Notes under the pieces: model-generated
The model's database searches: none
Told to the model about the DNA's origin: nothing
The model's input: the letters and a program-made list of their open reading frames with translations, nothing else
Assembly (NCBI GenBank): GCA_963969365.1
Contig: OZ017754.1
Location: 558,001-622,000 of the forward strand
Direction: 5' to 3'
Origin: Asterochloris sp. CNOR1
Lineage: Eukaryota; Chlorophyta; Trebouxiophyceae; Trebouxiales; Trebouxiaceae
DNA: 64,000 nucleotides
Made by a program: the position numbers and the translations under genes
Shown: positions 23,247 to 35,200 of the stretch, piece after piece
Layout of the letters: every line of letters begins with the position of its first letter
How positions within the stretch are numbered: position 1 is the stretch's first letter

Positions 23247-24114
23247 TCAGCGGAGCATATGCCATTCCTTCCAGGCCTTCTCCACAAATCCGCCACCATG
23301 CAAGATGGCTGCCTTCAGTGGTTCGTGCTGGGGCGGGATGCCCCATAACAAGGGAATCGCCACCGACAGCCGAAGCTGGTTGTGCAGCCCTTTTAGTTGC
23401 TGCTCTCGGAGTGTAACGGCGCCCCCATGCTGGAGGACTGTGCTCTCAACAACCTCACTGAGGCTGTCAATGCAGCGGCAGAAGCCTAAGAGATTCAGTC
23501 GTCTGGCTGGGTCGTTCCCATTTGTCGCGGCCACCCTGCAACCATGTGGGTGGCTGTGTGAGACCTGCTGCAGTCTGCAGCACAAACACCAAAAAGTAGC
23601 TCAGGTGAGGCCTGCTGCAACTCAGCACAGCTGCAAAGAGTAAGGCACAATTTATATTGAAATGCTCAAGCTGTTGATTGCCCAGAGCAGTGATCAGTAG
23701 AGCGTCACGCCTGCCGTGGGCACATTTCAGTGGAGGTGTGATCACCAGGAACAGCCAAACTTGCAGTCATACTGCATGCAAACAGCCTTGGAAGGCTCCT
23801 TCTCACCAAAAGGTGGCGCCCATGCACAGCCCCTGTTCCTGCAGCGTGGGCAACGGTGGCCTCCCATGCAGAGGTTCGTCCAGCTGCAGCCTTCCTCCAG
23901 TGCGGGAGGGGAATGTGATAACCCTGTCTGCTGTGAACAGCGTCACAACGGGCTCGACCTGAAGCGCAGCAGGAAGCAATCAGCCTGCCTCGAGAACAGC
24001 CCATGTGCCTTGAAGCTCTTGTGAAGCTGATGTGACACTGGCGCCCACCTTCTTGTGACGCTCTCTATTGTCAGGCTGCCACTGTGCATGTGTCACTGTC
24101 TGCACGCAGCTCAT
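23247..24114 (-). CDS. Unrecognised gene, exon structure partly resolved
   Basis: I do not recognise the family. The exons 24114-24049 and 23958-23807 join in phase, starting MSCVQTVTHAQW and giving the strand-rich stretch VEPVVTLFTADRVITF. A third exon probably starts near 23785. The last exon begins somewhere in 23570-23520 and ends with TGA at 23247. It encodes a helical region (RRLNLLGFCRCIDSLSEVVE, then LREQQLKGLHNQL) and the C-terminus EKAWKEWHML. Composition and periodicity argue for a real protein. No signal peptide or membrane span is seen. It starts 310 bases from the divergent plus-strand gene. The middle splicing is unsure, so the exact protein cannot be given. Confidence 0.5.
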
Positions 24115-24423
24115 GCCGGATGCCGCAATGTTGGGCACCTGAGCTTGTGTGTTAGCCGGGGCACCACACGCACCTCATGCATCTGCCTCTGCTTGTGTCC
24201 CCTGGATGGTCCACAGTGGAGCAAATACTGGTGCCATGCTGGTTGCATAGGCTTGCAGTGATGACCAGGGACCTGAAGGCCGAGGATCATGCAGAATCCT
24301 CCCGGCTTTTAAGAGCACAGCGTCAATATGATCAGTGGGTACTGTGCATAGTTAGGAGCAGAGCGGAATGTGCAGCACAGGAAAAGTCAATGAAAAGGGT
24401 TGCTGAAATTGCAGGCCATCAGT
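24115..24423. promoter_or_regulatory. Divergent intergenic region
   Basis: About 309 bases lie between two head-to-head predicted start codons and must serve as promoter and leaders for both. No specific element is evident, and part of it may be 5' exon sequence. Confidence 0.35.
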
Positions 24424-27400
24424 ATGAACAGATGTGGCATATGCTTTTGTGTCCTCGAGGGCAGCCTGGCACCCTGGGGAGTCAGAGGTGCCCCAACATT
24501 GCACCCTCAAGTGCACCCATGGCGCGTGCACACAAGAGGCAACAGCGACAGCCTGCTATGCAATACACAGCATCACAGGAAAGTAATTTCACGTGCTGTC
24601 AGGGCCAGTTCAGCTGTGACTGATCAAGAGCAGACAGAGCGCCAGCGTGACATTCAGCTGCAGATGCAGCGATGCCATAGCATGGATGAACTACAGAGAC
24701 TGATCAGAGCAGGACTTCAGGACTTTGACGCCAGGCTGGCCAGCACTGCGGTGCGTCCTGGCACCGTCAAGTCTGCAGTCCTGTTGCAGCAAAGGCCACC
24801 TCATGAGCCTCTGCCATGCTCCACCCTGAGCAGCCCGTCAGAGTGTCATGTCCAAAGGAGCTTGACACATGGACCACGTCCAGATGTGACCGTCAGATCG
24901 CAGTCTCACTGAGCACCACACGCTCATGCTGCCTGCCTGCTGGTGCAATTGCCAGTGTTTGTTGTTTCTCTGCAAGGGGCAGGGCCACACAGATCACGAC
25001 GTCCCTGCCTGCAGCTCATTCGCATGCTGCCTACCTGCAATACAGACGCTGAAGGCGCTGCCGAGGCTGGGGACTTCAGCAGCACATAGGCCGGCCATCC
25101 TCAGTGAACCACATTCATTCACGCCTCTGATTGCAGCCTGCCTTCAGGTGCAGGCCACTGCGGCGCTGCCGAGGCAAAGCGCGCACTGAGTGCAGAAGTC
25201 AGCAGCCGTCTGACTGCAAGGCTTCTCTTGCAGCTCTGAACGCTGCCTGCCTGTAGGGCGCAGCTGGTGGCGTTTCTGAGGCAGAGCAGGCCATGAGCTT
25301 GAAAGTCTGTAGCCTTCACCCTGACACGCACAACACTCACGAGCATTGGTGCTGCCTGTCTCCACCTTTGTCACTGGCAGCGCTGCTGAGGCAAGCAAGG
25401 CTGTGATTGCAGAAGGCGGTCGCCTTCAAATTGACTCATGTCTCACACAGCCATATATGCCGCCTGATGGCAGGGCGTAGCTGGCAGAGCCATCGTGGCA
25501 AAGCAGGCTATGAGTTGCACAGGGCAGCAACCCTTCCACTTGAACCTCCCTCTCACAGGCATAAATGCTGCCTGCTTACAGGTTCAGAAGCTGGCCCTGC
25601 TGCTGGAGGTGGACATGCAGCAGGATCGGGTGATGGAGCTGGTGCCTCCGATTGCCATCGCCGCCCGGCGGAACCTGTTGCAGCTGAAGGACATGCCTGC
25701 CCTGCTGTGGGGCTTTGCAGGTGCCACACGCCTGCCCTGCACAGCCCCCCCCTGCTGAGCTGGCGTGCAGGTGCCACACCCTCTGCTTTTCTTGCAGCCT
25801 GTGGTGCCTCACCTGCTGAATGCTGGGCTTTAGGCTGCTTGCATGTGCAGAGCTGCGTGTCCTGGCGCCTGCAACAGGGCTGCCTGCATCTGAAGAGTCG
25901 CGCTTCCAAAGCATGGGAACTGTCAGTGACAGCACTGCATGCAGTGCTGCAGAGCTGGGAGTGCAGTGCCCCGAGACAGATGATCTTATCCTCCTGTTTG
26001 CCAGCAGCGCAATGGCAGACTCACAGCCGCAGCACTTGGAGAGCCTGCAGCAGCGGCAGGGTCTGGCCCCAGCTGAAGTCACTGGCAGCAACGTCGTGTG
26101 GGCCAGAGAGGAGCGGGAAGACAAGGCCTGCAAAGACATGGTGAGTGCCTTTTGGACCCACCAGACACAGGAGCTGGTGTTCATGTGTCATGAGGTGGAG
26201 TGTTGTGAGGCGGTCACTGCATTAGCAGTGAGCAGCTGCAGTTGCGGTGGCGCTGGGCCAGCAGCAGCTCTGCATGTCACCTCACACGTGCCTGGGCGCT
26301 GCAGCGTGGCCAAGACACCTGGGCTAAGCAGACGGTTGCTCTTGCCACTTATGAGACCGCAATGCAGCTGTGTGCCTCACAGGGGCCACTCTTCAGATCA
26401 AGACTGGCTTGCAGAAAGTACTCTGTCCTGGATGTTCCGTGCTGCGTCTGTGTGGTCCTGTAGGGGTGCCTGGAGGGTGAGGGAGAGGCACACGGAAATA
26501 CATGCACCCTGTAAGACATGTGAATCTGTGCGGTCGGCCCCTGCAGGTGACAATGCTGTGGAGCTATGGGCGTATGGTAAGGCGCCGCCAGCCAGCTGTG
26601 CAGGCCCATATAGATACTCTGGCTGCCGCTTTGACTCAGCACCTGGGCGCCCCCTCAGAGGATGGGTGGGTCACATTGGCGCAGTCTGTTGCATGAGCTG
26701 CCGGAACTCTGCCTGAGGTGCGATTGAATCTGCCTGAGCTTCTGCGGAGTGCCAGAAATGGCTGCAGTGCAGACTGCGCTGCACCAGCAGCTGCAGGCTT
26801 GCTGTTGCACAAAGCCCGGCCCCAGAGGTTCCCCAAGAAGGGACCCCTGAGAGCGCACGGGTGTGGTGCAGGTTGGAAATTCTGACGCCAGACGACTTGG
26901 TTGACGTCGTCCACTCTATCGTGCAGCTGAGCACAGACCCTGCACACACGGCGACGCAGCCTCCAGCGCCGGCTGGGTCGCCCTCAAGGTGAGAGCACAA
27001 GCAGTCTGCCTCTGCATTGGTGCAGATATCTGCGTATGAGTCTGCCCTTTGAGGGTCATCTCTTCTGGCTCTCAAGGCTGCTCAGGCTGCCTGCAGTCCT
27101 CTAAATGCATCCAGGGCCTGCTGCTGGACCCAACTGGCTGGAGACACAGGGCTGAAGGCAGCTTCTCATGCCGCCCCATACTTGGCAGCAAGCGGTCTTG
27201 TGGCAGTGTTCTGGGCCTGTATTGCTGCATAGGGTATGTGATATTACCTTGCTCCAGCATTGCTCTGGGAAAGATTGCATGTAGAGCCCACCTGCCTGCT
27301 GTGGCTACCAAGTGCTGCCGTCCCACCCAGAGTCTGCTGTTCCATGCAAGTTGCCTGCGTCCATGGCCAAGAGTGGCTCTCCTCAAAGCATGCCTCAGCT

Positions 27401-29401
27401 CGTTTCTCACCTCCAGTGGCGCAGCATGTTGTGTCTGTACCCACACCATCCATGTCCCGACAGCTGAAAGTCACATGATACCTGTGCGGGCCTCTTGAGC
27501 ATCCTGGTATGCGCCACTGATGGCAGTGTGCGGCGCTGTGCAGCCTGCTTGTTGCAGACCTGCCCCCCATGTTGAGGCTGGCCCCTGCGGGCAGGCAGCA
27601 CACCGATGAGTGACGTCGCTGGCACCTTCGCTTGATAGACTGCCTGCCTGGCGCTGCGCCACTCTGAGCATCCTTCGTCCAGCTGCCTGCAGGCCCCTCA
27701 GCGCTCTGATGGATGGCGTTGCCGGCAGTGTGCGGCGCCAGCTGGCCAACAAGCACAGCATGCTGGCCTCCTTCCTGCCCACGCACGTCACTGCAATCCC
27801 ACAGGCTTATGCCCAGCTGCAGCACCACACCAGCCACAGCTCAGCCATGCTAGATGCAAGTGAGTAGCCTGCCCAGCCTGGTGCCTGTTTTACATCTGCA
27901 CTGTGCACGCCGCGACTGCAGCTTGGGCGAGTTTCCCTGCCCAAAGGGTGCTGTTGCAAACAGCATCTGGTGGGGCATACCACCGCCTAGCCACTTGCTT
28001 GTTGGTTCTAGCCTCTCGTTGCATTCAGGGAACTCCTCTGCATGCAGTTGCTGGCTACGTGGTTCGTCGAGTGAAAACGGGCCACCTGCACGCCCTGTCT
28101 CGGCCGGCGGGCGTCGTTGCTCTTCTTGAGGCTTTCAGCCAGATGGGGCACAGCACAGTGGTGGTGCCAGAGTTGCTAGCCACGCTGGCAGGCCAGGTGA
28201 GGGGCTGGCCAGGTGCTTGCTTGAGCGAGGCATCCTGTGGCAGAGCACAGCAGTGGTGGAAGAGCTGCAGGCAATTGCTGCCAGCCAAGCAAGGGCAAGC
28301 CCTCCCAAGGCAGCGAAGTTGGTTTGGATCAGGCATCACAGCTCCATGGTCGACTGTGTGGGGCACCAAGCAGTGTGGTGCTAGAGCTGGCTAGACACAT
28401 TGGTGGGTCTGGTGAGGATGGCTGTGTGGTGGCGACTGGGGCTGGAGGCTGTGCACACGGGGCAGGCGAGCGCCTAGTTGAGGCTCAGTGGCCTGCAGGC
28501 TGGTCGTTGTGCAGCCTCTGTGCCAGAGCTGCAAAGCATGCTGGCAGGCCAGATGAGGGGCAAGCAGGCCCTGGACATGAGGAGCGTAGCCATTGCGCCA
28601 TATCTGCTTTGCACTGACACGAGACTGGTGCAGGCAGTGAGACACATATTGTTACGCTACCCTGATGTTTAGGCAGCAGCAAACGCTGCAGTGCGCCCTT
28701 GCTCACAGCCTGAGTGCACAGATTCACCCTGGCTGGCTGCTTCTGCTGCGCTGCAAGATGCAGCAGTAGCAATCAGCCCTGGAGCATGACATGGCCTTTG
28801 GCAACATGGCAGTGACTTCAGCTGAGCCTGCCTTGCCTTGCAGATGCAGCAGCAGTTGGTGCTGGAACATGAACAAAGTGCTCAGCAGGTCGAGAGCAGC
28901 TCCCCTGACGCTTTCAGGCAGGCATCTGAGTACCCCCCACACCTCATAGCAGCCCTGCTGGACGTCTTCTGCCGCCTGGGCTTCCACCCCGGGGACATGT
29001 TACTGCGCCTGCTGCTGCTGCAGCTGCAGCGCAGCGAGCCAGGGGACATCCCTGTAGCCACTGCCTTGCAGCTGCTGCAGTCATTGGCTGTGCTGCAGCA
29101 CGATGAAGGTACGTCACACTGTCCCTTCGCAGGTGCACTGCAATAATTGGTGTCCTGGTTTTGCTGGCAGTTGTGCTGCCTGCTGCATGGCTTCAGATAT
29201 GGCAGCTCTCCAGCATCGGTAAGCTGGCATGCTGCTGCTTAGGGTTGCAGGCCTGCCGATTGTGCAGTATCACGTGTGCTTGCAGGTGACCCAGCAGCGG
29301 CCATGCTGCGTGCTGTCATAGAGACCTCTAAATCCATGCCCCAGCAGGAGTTGCAGGCGACCATGGAGTGCTTGCAGACCCTTCGCGAGCAGCAGGCCTG
29401 A
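24424..29401 (+). CDS. Plastid-targeted helical-repeat-like protein (FAST/OPR/RAP-like)
   Basis: Nine exons (24424-24750, 25582-25720, 25953-26140, 26547-26665, 26872-26988, 27693-27859, 28012-28196, 28844-29108, 29286-29401) join in phase to 540 aa. The first about 60 residues are basic and Ser-rich and end SRAVRASSAV, a good transit-peptide cleavage context. The rest is a chain of amphipathic helices such as MDELQRLIRAGLQDFDARLA, then LLEVD, ALLWGFAELG, TMLWSYGRM, and DDLVDVVHSIVQL. Several helices pair in the manner of algal FAST-kinase/OPR/RAP proteins that bind organelle RNA. That assignment is inference from pattern only, and no C-terminal RAP domain is obvious. Two of its introns hold tandem repeats of neighbouring splice junctions. 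It is followed 189 bases later by the VAMP gene on the same strand. Confidence 0.78.
24940..25600 (+). repeat. ~107-bp tandem array of acceptor/exon-head units
   Basis: Unit heads resembling GCGCTGCCGAGGCAAAGC start at about 25055, 25163, 25270, 25380 and 25487, a spacing of 108, 107, 110 and 107. Each is preceded by a GCTGCCTGCCTG...AG acceptor-like tract, as is the real exon at 25582. A sixth tract lies near 24928. Divergence is substantial but the period is regular. Confidence 0.85.
28140..28570 (+). repeat. Tandem copies of an exon tail and donor
   Basis: The exon tail GAGTTGCTAGCCACGCTGGC followed by AGGCCAG|GTGAGGGG at 28170-28204 recurs in decayed form near 28245-28300, 28370-28430 and 28505-28563. 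The last copy again reads CATGCTGGCAGGCCAGATGA before GGGG. All are within the intron that ends at 28843. Confidence 0.75.
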
Positions 29402-29589
29402 CTTCCTAATACCAAAAAGTCACCGCTGGTTGCAATCTTCTACTGCCCATGCAAAGTTCAGCAGCATGTAATCTTCAGCAGCACTTTTGATTGTATCAAA
29501 GTGGCGATGATGCCTTGTTTTGTGGAGATGCGTTGACTTGTTGAAGTGTTTGGCAGCTACAACCCTGCACAAGAGCGGTTGGAGAGGCG

Positions 29590-31801
29590 ATGCCAGAGCA
29601 GCTATTGTATGCAGTCGTAGGGAGGGGTTCAACGGTGTTAGCGGAGTTCAGGTGACACAGTGCCCTACTTGCAGCTGCTAATATGAGGCTCAATCGACTC
29701 ATGTTTGGGGTGCTGTGCAGTCTGGTGAGAGGGAATGCCAACTTGATAGCTCTGCAGATCTTAGACAAGCAGGACCCCAAACAGAACACGTGAGGCTCCC
29801 ATGTTGAACCAGAAGGCCCTGACACTCATGCTGCTTCCTGGACACCCCACGGTGCCTGTATAGTGCTGCATCAGCAGGCCTGCCCCTAAAGCTACCCTAA
29901 GGGGCTTGCGAGGCTCAATGTCTGTACCTGCAGAAAGGTGGCATTTGCCCAAGAGCATCACCTGTTCCATGTCCTGGTGGAGGATGGCCTCACATTCCTG
30001 TGCATGGCAGAGGAGGTGAGCAACATACTGCACCCAGGTGACAGAAAAGCAGCTGTTGCAAAGGCACCTGCAGCAGTCCAGTTGCTGCTTGCTTGCAGCA
30101 AACACTGTGCGGATGCAGCTGTCTGCTGCCTAGCAGACTGCATACTTGACAGACTTGGCTGTCAGCCCACATCCAGCTTCTGCAGGATGCAGGGTGATTG
30201 GCACGCCAGCTCTCTTTACACCTTTAGTCACTCAGCTCCTGCGTAACACCGATCGCGCTGACCGCGCCGAACAGCACGTCTCCTCACACCTACAGCAGAG
30301 TAACTTGGGACTGATACTGCAGGCAGCGGGGAGGCGGATCCCCTTTGCTTTTCTGGAGGACGTGAAGGGCCGCTTTGTGAGCCGCTATGGCTCTGCATCG
30401 CAGGCTGCAGTTGCCTACGAGTACAACACAGAGTTCAGCAAGGTGAGAAGCGCCAGCGGCAGCAGCTTCAGAGCCCCCAACACCCTCGTCCTCACGGGCT
30501 TCCCCTGCCTGAACTTCATCTGAGGCGCCGTGAGGCTTCCTGCAACCAGTTGCTGCTGCATGTAGGCGCCCTGCTTTGCCACTGCGCAAGCGCTGCTGCC
30601 TGCCTGCCTTGCATGCGTCACCACCTCTTTACATGACGTCAGAGGCAGATGCCTGGTGCGCAAAACAGCACAGACCCCACAGCTGATGGAGACAAGTCAA
30701 ACATTTGAACTCTGTCATTGGTGCAGAGCGCTGCACCAACACATCGCCTAAGTGTCTGCCTTCTGCAGCAGCTGCAGCTGAGCTCAGAATTTGCTGGTGT
30801 AGAGTACAAGCAGGGCTCTCTCTGGGCTGCTCACATCGCCGCAGCAGCCAAGCAACAGCCCAAAGCTGGCTGCCTTTGCACAGTGCTGCAGCAGTTTCTG
30901 CACAGCCCTCCATCTGCAGTACCCTCATGGCTCCTCACATTACTGCCTGCCTGCAGGTGTTGGAGGAGCGCCTCAAGTTCTTTGCCACCAATCCCGAGGC
31001 TGACACCATAAGCAGGCTTCGGGGCAACGTCAATGAGGTCAAGCACATCATGCAGGAGAACATCGAAAAGGTAAGTGTTTTTTGGCGTGTGTGCCTCAAT
31101 TGCACCACAGCTTAGGGGGCATGCAAGCCTTCTTGCATGGTCTGGGCGGCAGAGCCCGCACTGCAGCTGACAGAGGCCAAAACAGTTGTGAGCTCTCTGC
31201 CTGCCTGCCTGAGCTCAAGCGGCAGCCTTATTGAAATCAATGCCTTGTGACATTGCCTGCCTGGCTGGGCTGACACTGCAGCCATTTAAAAGGGCAGCCT
31301 TGTGGGGCCACCAGACTCAGGTTGATGCCTGCGCTTGTTGAGCCGAATTGGAGGGCATCCCAATTACAGGTCTAGCAAGGGATGGACAACCTCTGTAGTG
31401 ATCAGAAGCTGTTGTTCAAGTGAAAAGGCGGCCTTGTGCAGGCGCTTCTGCGCTTGCAGATGAGACAGACATGCAACCCTTGTTGCTGTGCCGCAGGTGC
31501 TGGACAGAGGGGAGAGGTTGGAGCTGTTGGTGAGCGACGATGTGTGCTTATTTTGCTGCTATTCGATACAACCCTTAGCTGACACGTATACTTGGCTGAA
31601 GCCATTCCCCCCTTTGTGCAGGTCGACAAGACGGACCACCTGCAGAGCGAGTCCTTTGCCTTTCGGCGGAATGCCAGGGCCCTTAAGCGTCACATGTGGT
31701 GGCAGAATTGGCGCATGCTGGCAGCCATTACTGGCCTCTGTGTCTTCCTTCTGTATGTGCTTGTCAGTCTGTTCTGTGGTGTCAAGCTGCAGTGCAAGTG
31801 A
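29590..31801 (+). CDS. VAMP72-like: R-SNARE, VAMP7/VAMP72 family (longin)
   Basis: Seven exons (29590-29651, 29721-29789, 29934-30015, 30323-30442, 30957-31070, 31497-31529, 31622-31801) join in phase to 219 aa, close to the about 220 aa of plant VAMP72 proteins. The N-terminal longin domain starts MPEQLLYAVVGRGSTVLAEF and includes HVLVEDGLTFLCMAEE and IPFAFLEDVKGRFVSRYG. The SNARE motif runs from about residue 125, with the central Arg layer expected in LDRGERLELLVDKTDHLQSE. A basic juxtamembrane segment and a C-terminal anchor of about 21 residues (LAAITGLCVFLLYVLVSLFC) follow. It should act in fusion of secretory or endosomal vesicles at the plasma membrane. One exon is only 33 bases. The start ATG is the only one that gives the conserved longin N-terminus. 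Confidence 0.95.
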
Positions 31802-32281
31802 GCCTGTGCTTTGTCACACAGCTGGACCACCAGTGCGACCTCACAACAACGCCTGACTTCCCCATGTATGCTTGAAGAGCACGAAAACTGCTGCACTCTT
31901 GCCTTGCACTTGCTGGCCATCAAGACAGACACAACATTACACTGAGGTAGCATGCACGTCATATTAAGCCGTGAAAAGGGTCACCCCTAAGGGACGAAGA
32001 CACTGTCTCCCTGTGTGGTGCAGCAAGCTCAAGGCAAGATCTGCGCTGGTGCAAGGACGAGGTTGCGTGCATGTATGCAAAGCGGGTGCTGTACAGTTTC
32101 AAATGCCGTTCGTTATAGACATTTCCCAAGAGAAGCCGCAGACCCATGAAGCAGAGCAGTAGTCTTCTGGCTTGCAGCAGGGCTGTATGTCCTGAACTGG
32201 TGGAGCCAGAGGGGCTCAAGGGACACTGCAACAGCTGCTCAGCCGGCTGATGCACTGCAATGCTCCACAGCCGAGGCTGGA
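31802..32281. other. Convergent 3' flanks of VAMP and JmjC genes
   Basis: The interval lies between two stop codons on opposite strands. It holds no supported exon. Composition is mixed, with AT-richer parts around 31920-31960. Confidence 0.45.
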
Positions 32282-35200
32282 TCATGTCATCTTCATCTTC
32301 TTGAGGACCCGCTCCTGAGAGCTCGGACCCTCGAGGGAGTTGGCCCCGGCCCGCCCGCTGCTGCCCCCGCCACGGCCGCCTCTATTGGCCTTGCGCTTGC
32401 CTGCAGGCAGGCAGGAGGGAACCCCTGAGGGCAGTGTGCGCAGGAGGCGAAACGGCATGCATCAAGTGCAACCAAAGCATCCTGCCCTGCCTGAGACCCC
32501 CTGCTCCTGCAGAGTGGCTCACAGTGCACTGACTTTTCATGTGGCGGTGCAGCCTGGCCACTCGCCCAGGCACCTCCTCTTCACAACTCACAACAAGCAC
32601 GCAGCCAAGGGACATCACTGGTACCCATCGGGCTTAAAGGTGTGTCACACGGCAGCACAAAGTCATGACCCAGCACAGTTCATAAGTGGGGTCACAACAT
32701 CGGGATCAGTGGGGTGCATGCAAGCATGAGTGGGGTCACATTGCCGGGGCAACCGCTGCGGCGCCTGCACCCTCGCTGTCTGCTGTGGTTTCTTGTGACT
32801 ACACATCAGCCACAACAAAACAGCCAGGCAGCCTCCTGAGGGCTGCCTGCCTCAGAGGCACACCAGCAACACAAAGATGTTGCCTCACCCCCGCGCTCCT
32901 CCTCGTCGCTGTCGTCTCCTGAGACGGAGAAGTCGGACTCCTCCCCCTCTTCCTCCGAGTCGCTCTCGCGATCCTCGTCAAAGGAGCCCTCGTCGTCATC
33001 CTCCTCCAACATCTGGTGCGCGTAGCGCTCTGCAAGCGCAATGGGATTCCAGCTCTTATGCTGCACACCATTGCTACAGGAGCACTTTGCCAGGGCATGC
33101 AGACATCAGTGCTTCACAGTGAGGCATGCAGCATGACACCAGACCATAGGCTTCAGTGCTCTGCAGCCAGCCTCGCACAAGGCACCCTGAGCCCTTTGAA
33201 TCACCAACAGATAAAGGCTGTGGTCGATGGCAGGCACTCACCGGTGTGCACGGGCGCGGAGGACACAAGTAGCTGCCGCATGAGGCGCTCGTCATGCACC
33301 TGCTTGAACTTGCGAGTGGGCGCACGGGGGGTGATCAGATCCTTGCCCGTCTCCTTGAACAGCTCCCCCAGGCCACAGGCCTCCACGCAGATGCGCAGCT
33401 GGTCCAGCAGGCCCTGCAACACAAGGGCAGCAATGAGATCGCATGTGTGCTGCCATTCCTGCATGCACAGCTGCTCCAGCAGGCCCTGCAGCAGCACTCA
33501 GGAGCTCCGCACTGGGCAGAGAGGCAGCAGTGCCCTTGCGCTTGTCAGCAGGCCACTGCTTCAGCAGGTCCTCTGCAGCTGCAGGGAAGTCGGACTGGCA
33601 CATCAGCATTTCCTGTCCTCATTATGGCATGCTCCCCCACAGAAGCGCAGCTATGCCTCAAAGAGGCCCTGCAGATGCATGATGTAACCTGCTGACGCAA
33701 GGTTTGCAGGGCATCTCCACGGCCAAGTGCAGCCAAGTCCAGCATGCCTGCAGTGTCCTGGACTCCAGGCATGCCTCTCACAAGGTGTGCCTGGCCAGGC
33801 GCCTGCCCCACGATGCATGAGCTGGAGGACTCCAGGCGCATTTCCAGCCCTGGAGACAGTTGTGGGGTGCGTGCAGATGCAGCACCAGGCAGATGCACAT
33901 CCCCAGCGTATTCTTTTCTGCCAGCCCTGGCTCTGGACACATCTATTAAAAAGGGCAAGCCAGCTCACCTTCCCCTGCAATGCAAAAGATGGTTTCGGAA
34001 ATGCTCGTGTTGAGCACATGAGGTGCAGCATCAAGCAGAAGCACCCAGCCCCTAGCCGCGATGTGTTCCCCTACCTAGCTTGTGCATAGACAGATTGGGC
34101 CAGATCACGTGTGAAAAATGGATGGGTTGTGGAGTTGGTGAGTTGCGGCGCATGCAGGTGCAGCCCCAAGCAGATGCACACAGCCCAGTGGCCGCCATGG
34201 CTGTTGCTGCCTAGCTCATGCACAGAAAGGAGGAGCTGATTCACCCCAAAAGACTGGACCGGTTGCAGGACTCGAGCAACAGAGTGACATTGTGCCTCTC
34301 CACACACACAAGCACCCAGGTGTCGTGCCTGCTGCTGCCCCTGCCCAGGTTAGGCCCATGTCCAGACACAAGCTGCCCCCCTGGCTCACCTTGGCCTGTG
34401 ACACGATGGACGGGTTGGGGGACTCGGGAGCCTTGTCCCCCGGGGGGGGCGCGTTGAGCGCGACCAGGTGGGTCAGCAGAGCCACCAGGTCCCGCTGCTC
34501 CACTTCTGACAGCTCAAAGATGGGGACTGCTGGCGGCAGCGGGGGCAGGGGTATCGCCTGGGGCACGGGCGGCTGGTAGTGGCCCATCATGCCTGCAGGG
34601 GGGCGCCAGACGTGTGGAGCATCACTGTGGCGTGCATGTGCAAGGCTGGTAGCTGTGGCAGGGCCCACAGTGGCCTGACATGTGTGCGCGACAGTTTGCA
34701 GCAGAGGGCTTGCCTGATGACAGGCACGCAGGTGGCCGGTGCAGCTGCATTTGCAACATGCACACCTACACCCCCACACCTCCATACCATGCAAACGATC
34801 AGTACACACCACAGCAGGTGGGTGACACAGGCGCCGAGGATGGGGCTTCCCTCACCATGCATGCCGCCTGAGCCCATGGGCCCCGAGACCATCTGTCCCT
34901 GCGCCATGGGTGCAGCCGGGGCGCCCTCCCCCTGCATGTGGTGCGCGGGAGCAGCCCCCGGCACCGCTGGCAGCGGGGGCAGGGGCGCCCCTGCACCGGC
35001 CTGGGGGGCTGCCGGGCGGGGCACGGGGGCACCTGGCTGGCCTGCCTGGCCTGGAGCACCCTGCAGCGCAGCAGAGGCGGGGATTCGCTGGCAGGTGTAG
35101 GGGCAGGGGCGTAGCAGGGTCTTCCAATGAGAGCAGCCGTCGGGCTTTGTGGAGAGGGGACAAGAGACGCATGAGGCAAGCAGGGTGGGCATGACACCAA

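Noticed and set aside
23811-24004. Plus-strand frame over the unknown minus gene
   Set aside because: The minus strand has consistent splice sites and more protein-like sequence; the plus frame is its shadow.
24940-25600. CRISPR-like array because of regular spacing
   Set aside because: Units of about 107 bases diverge throughout, with no short exact repeats or unique spacers, and lie in a nuclear intron.
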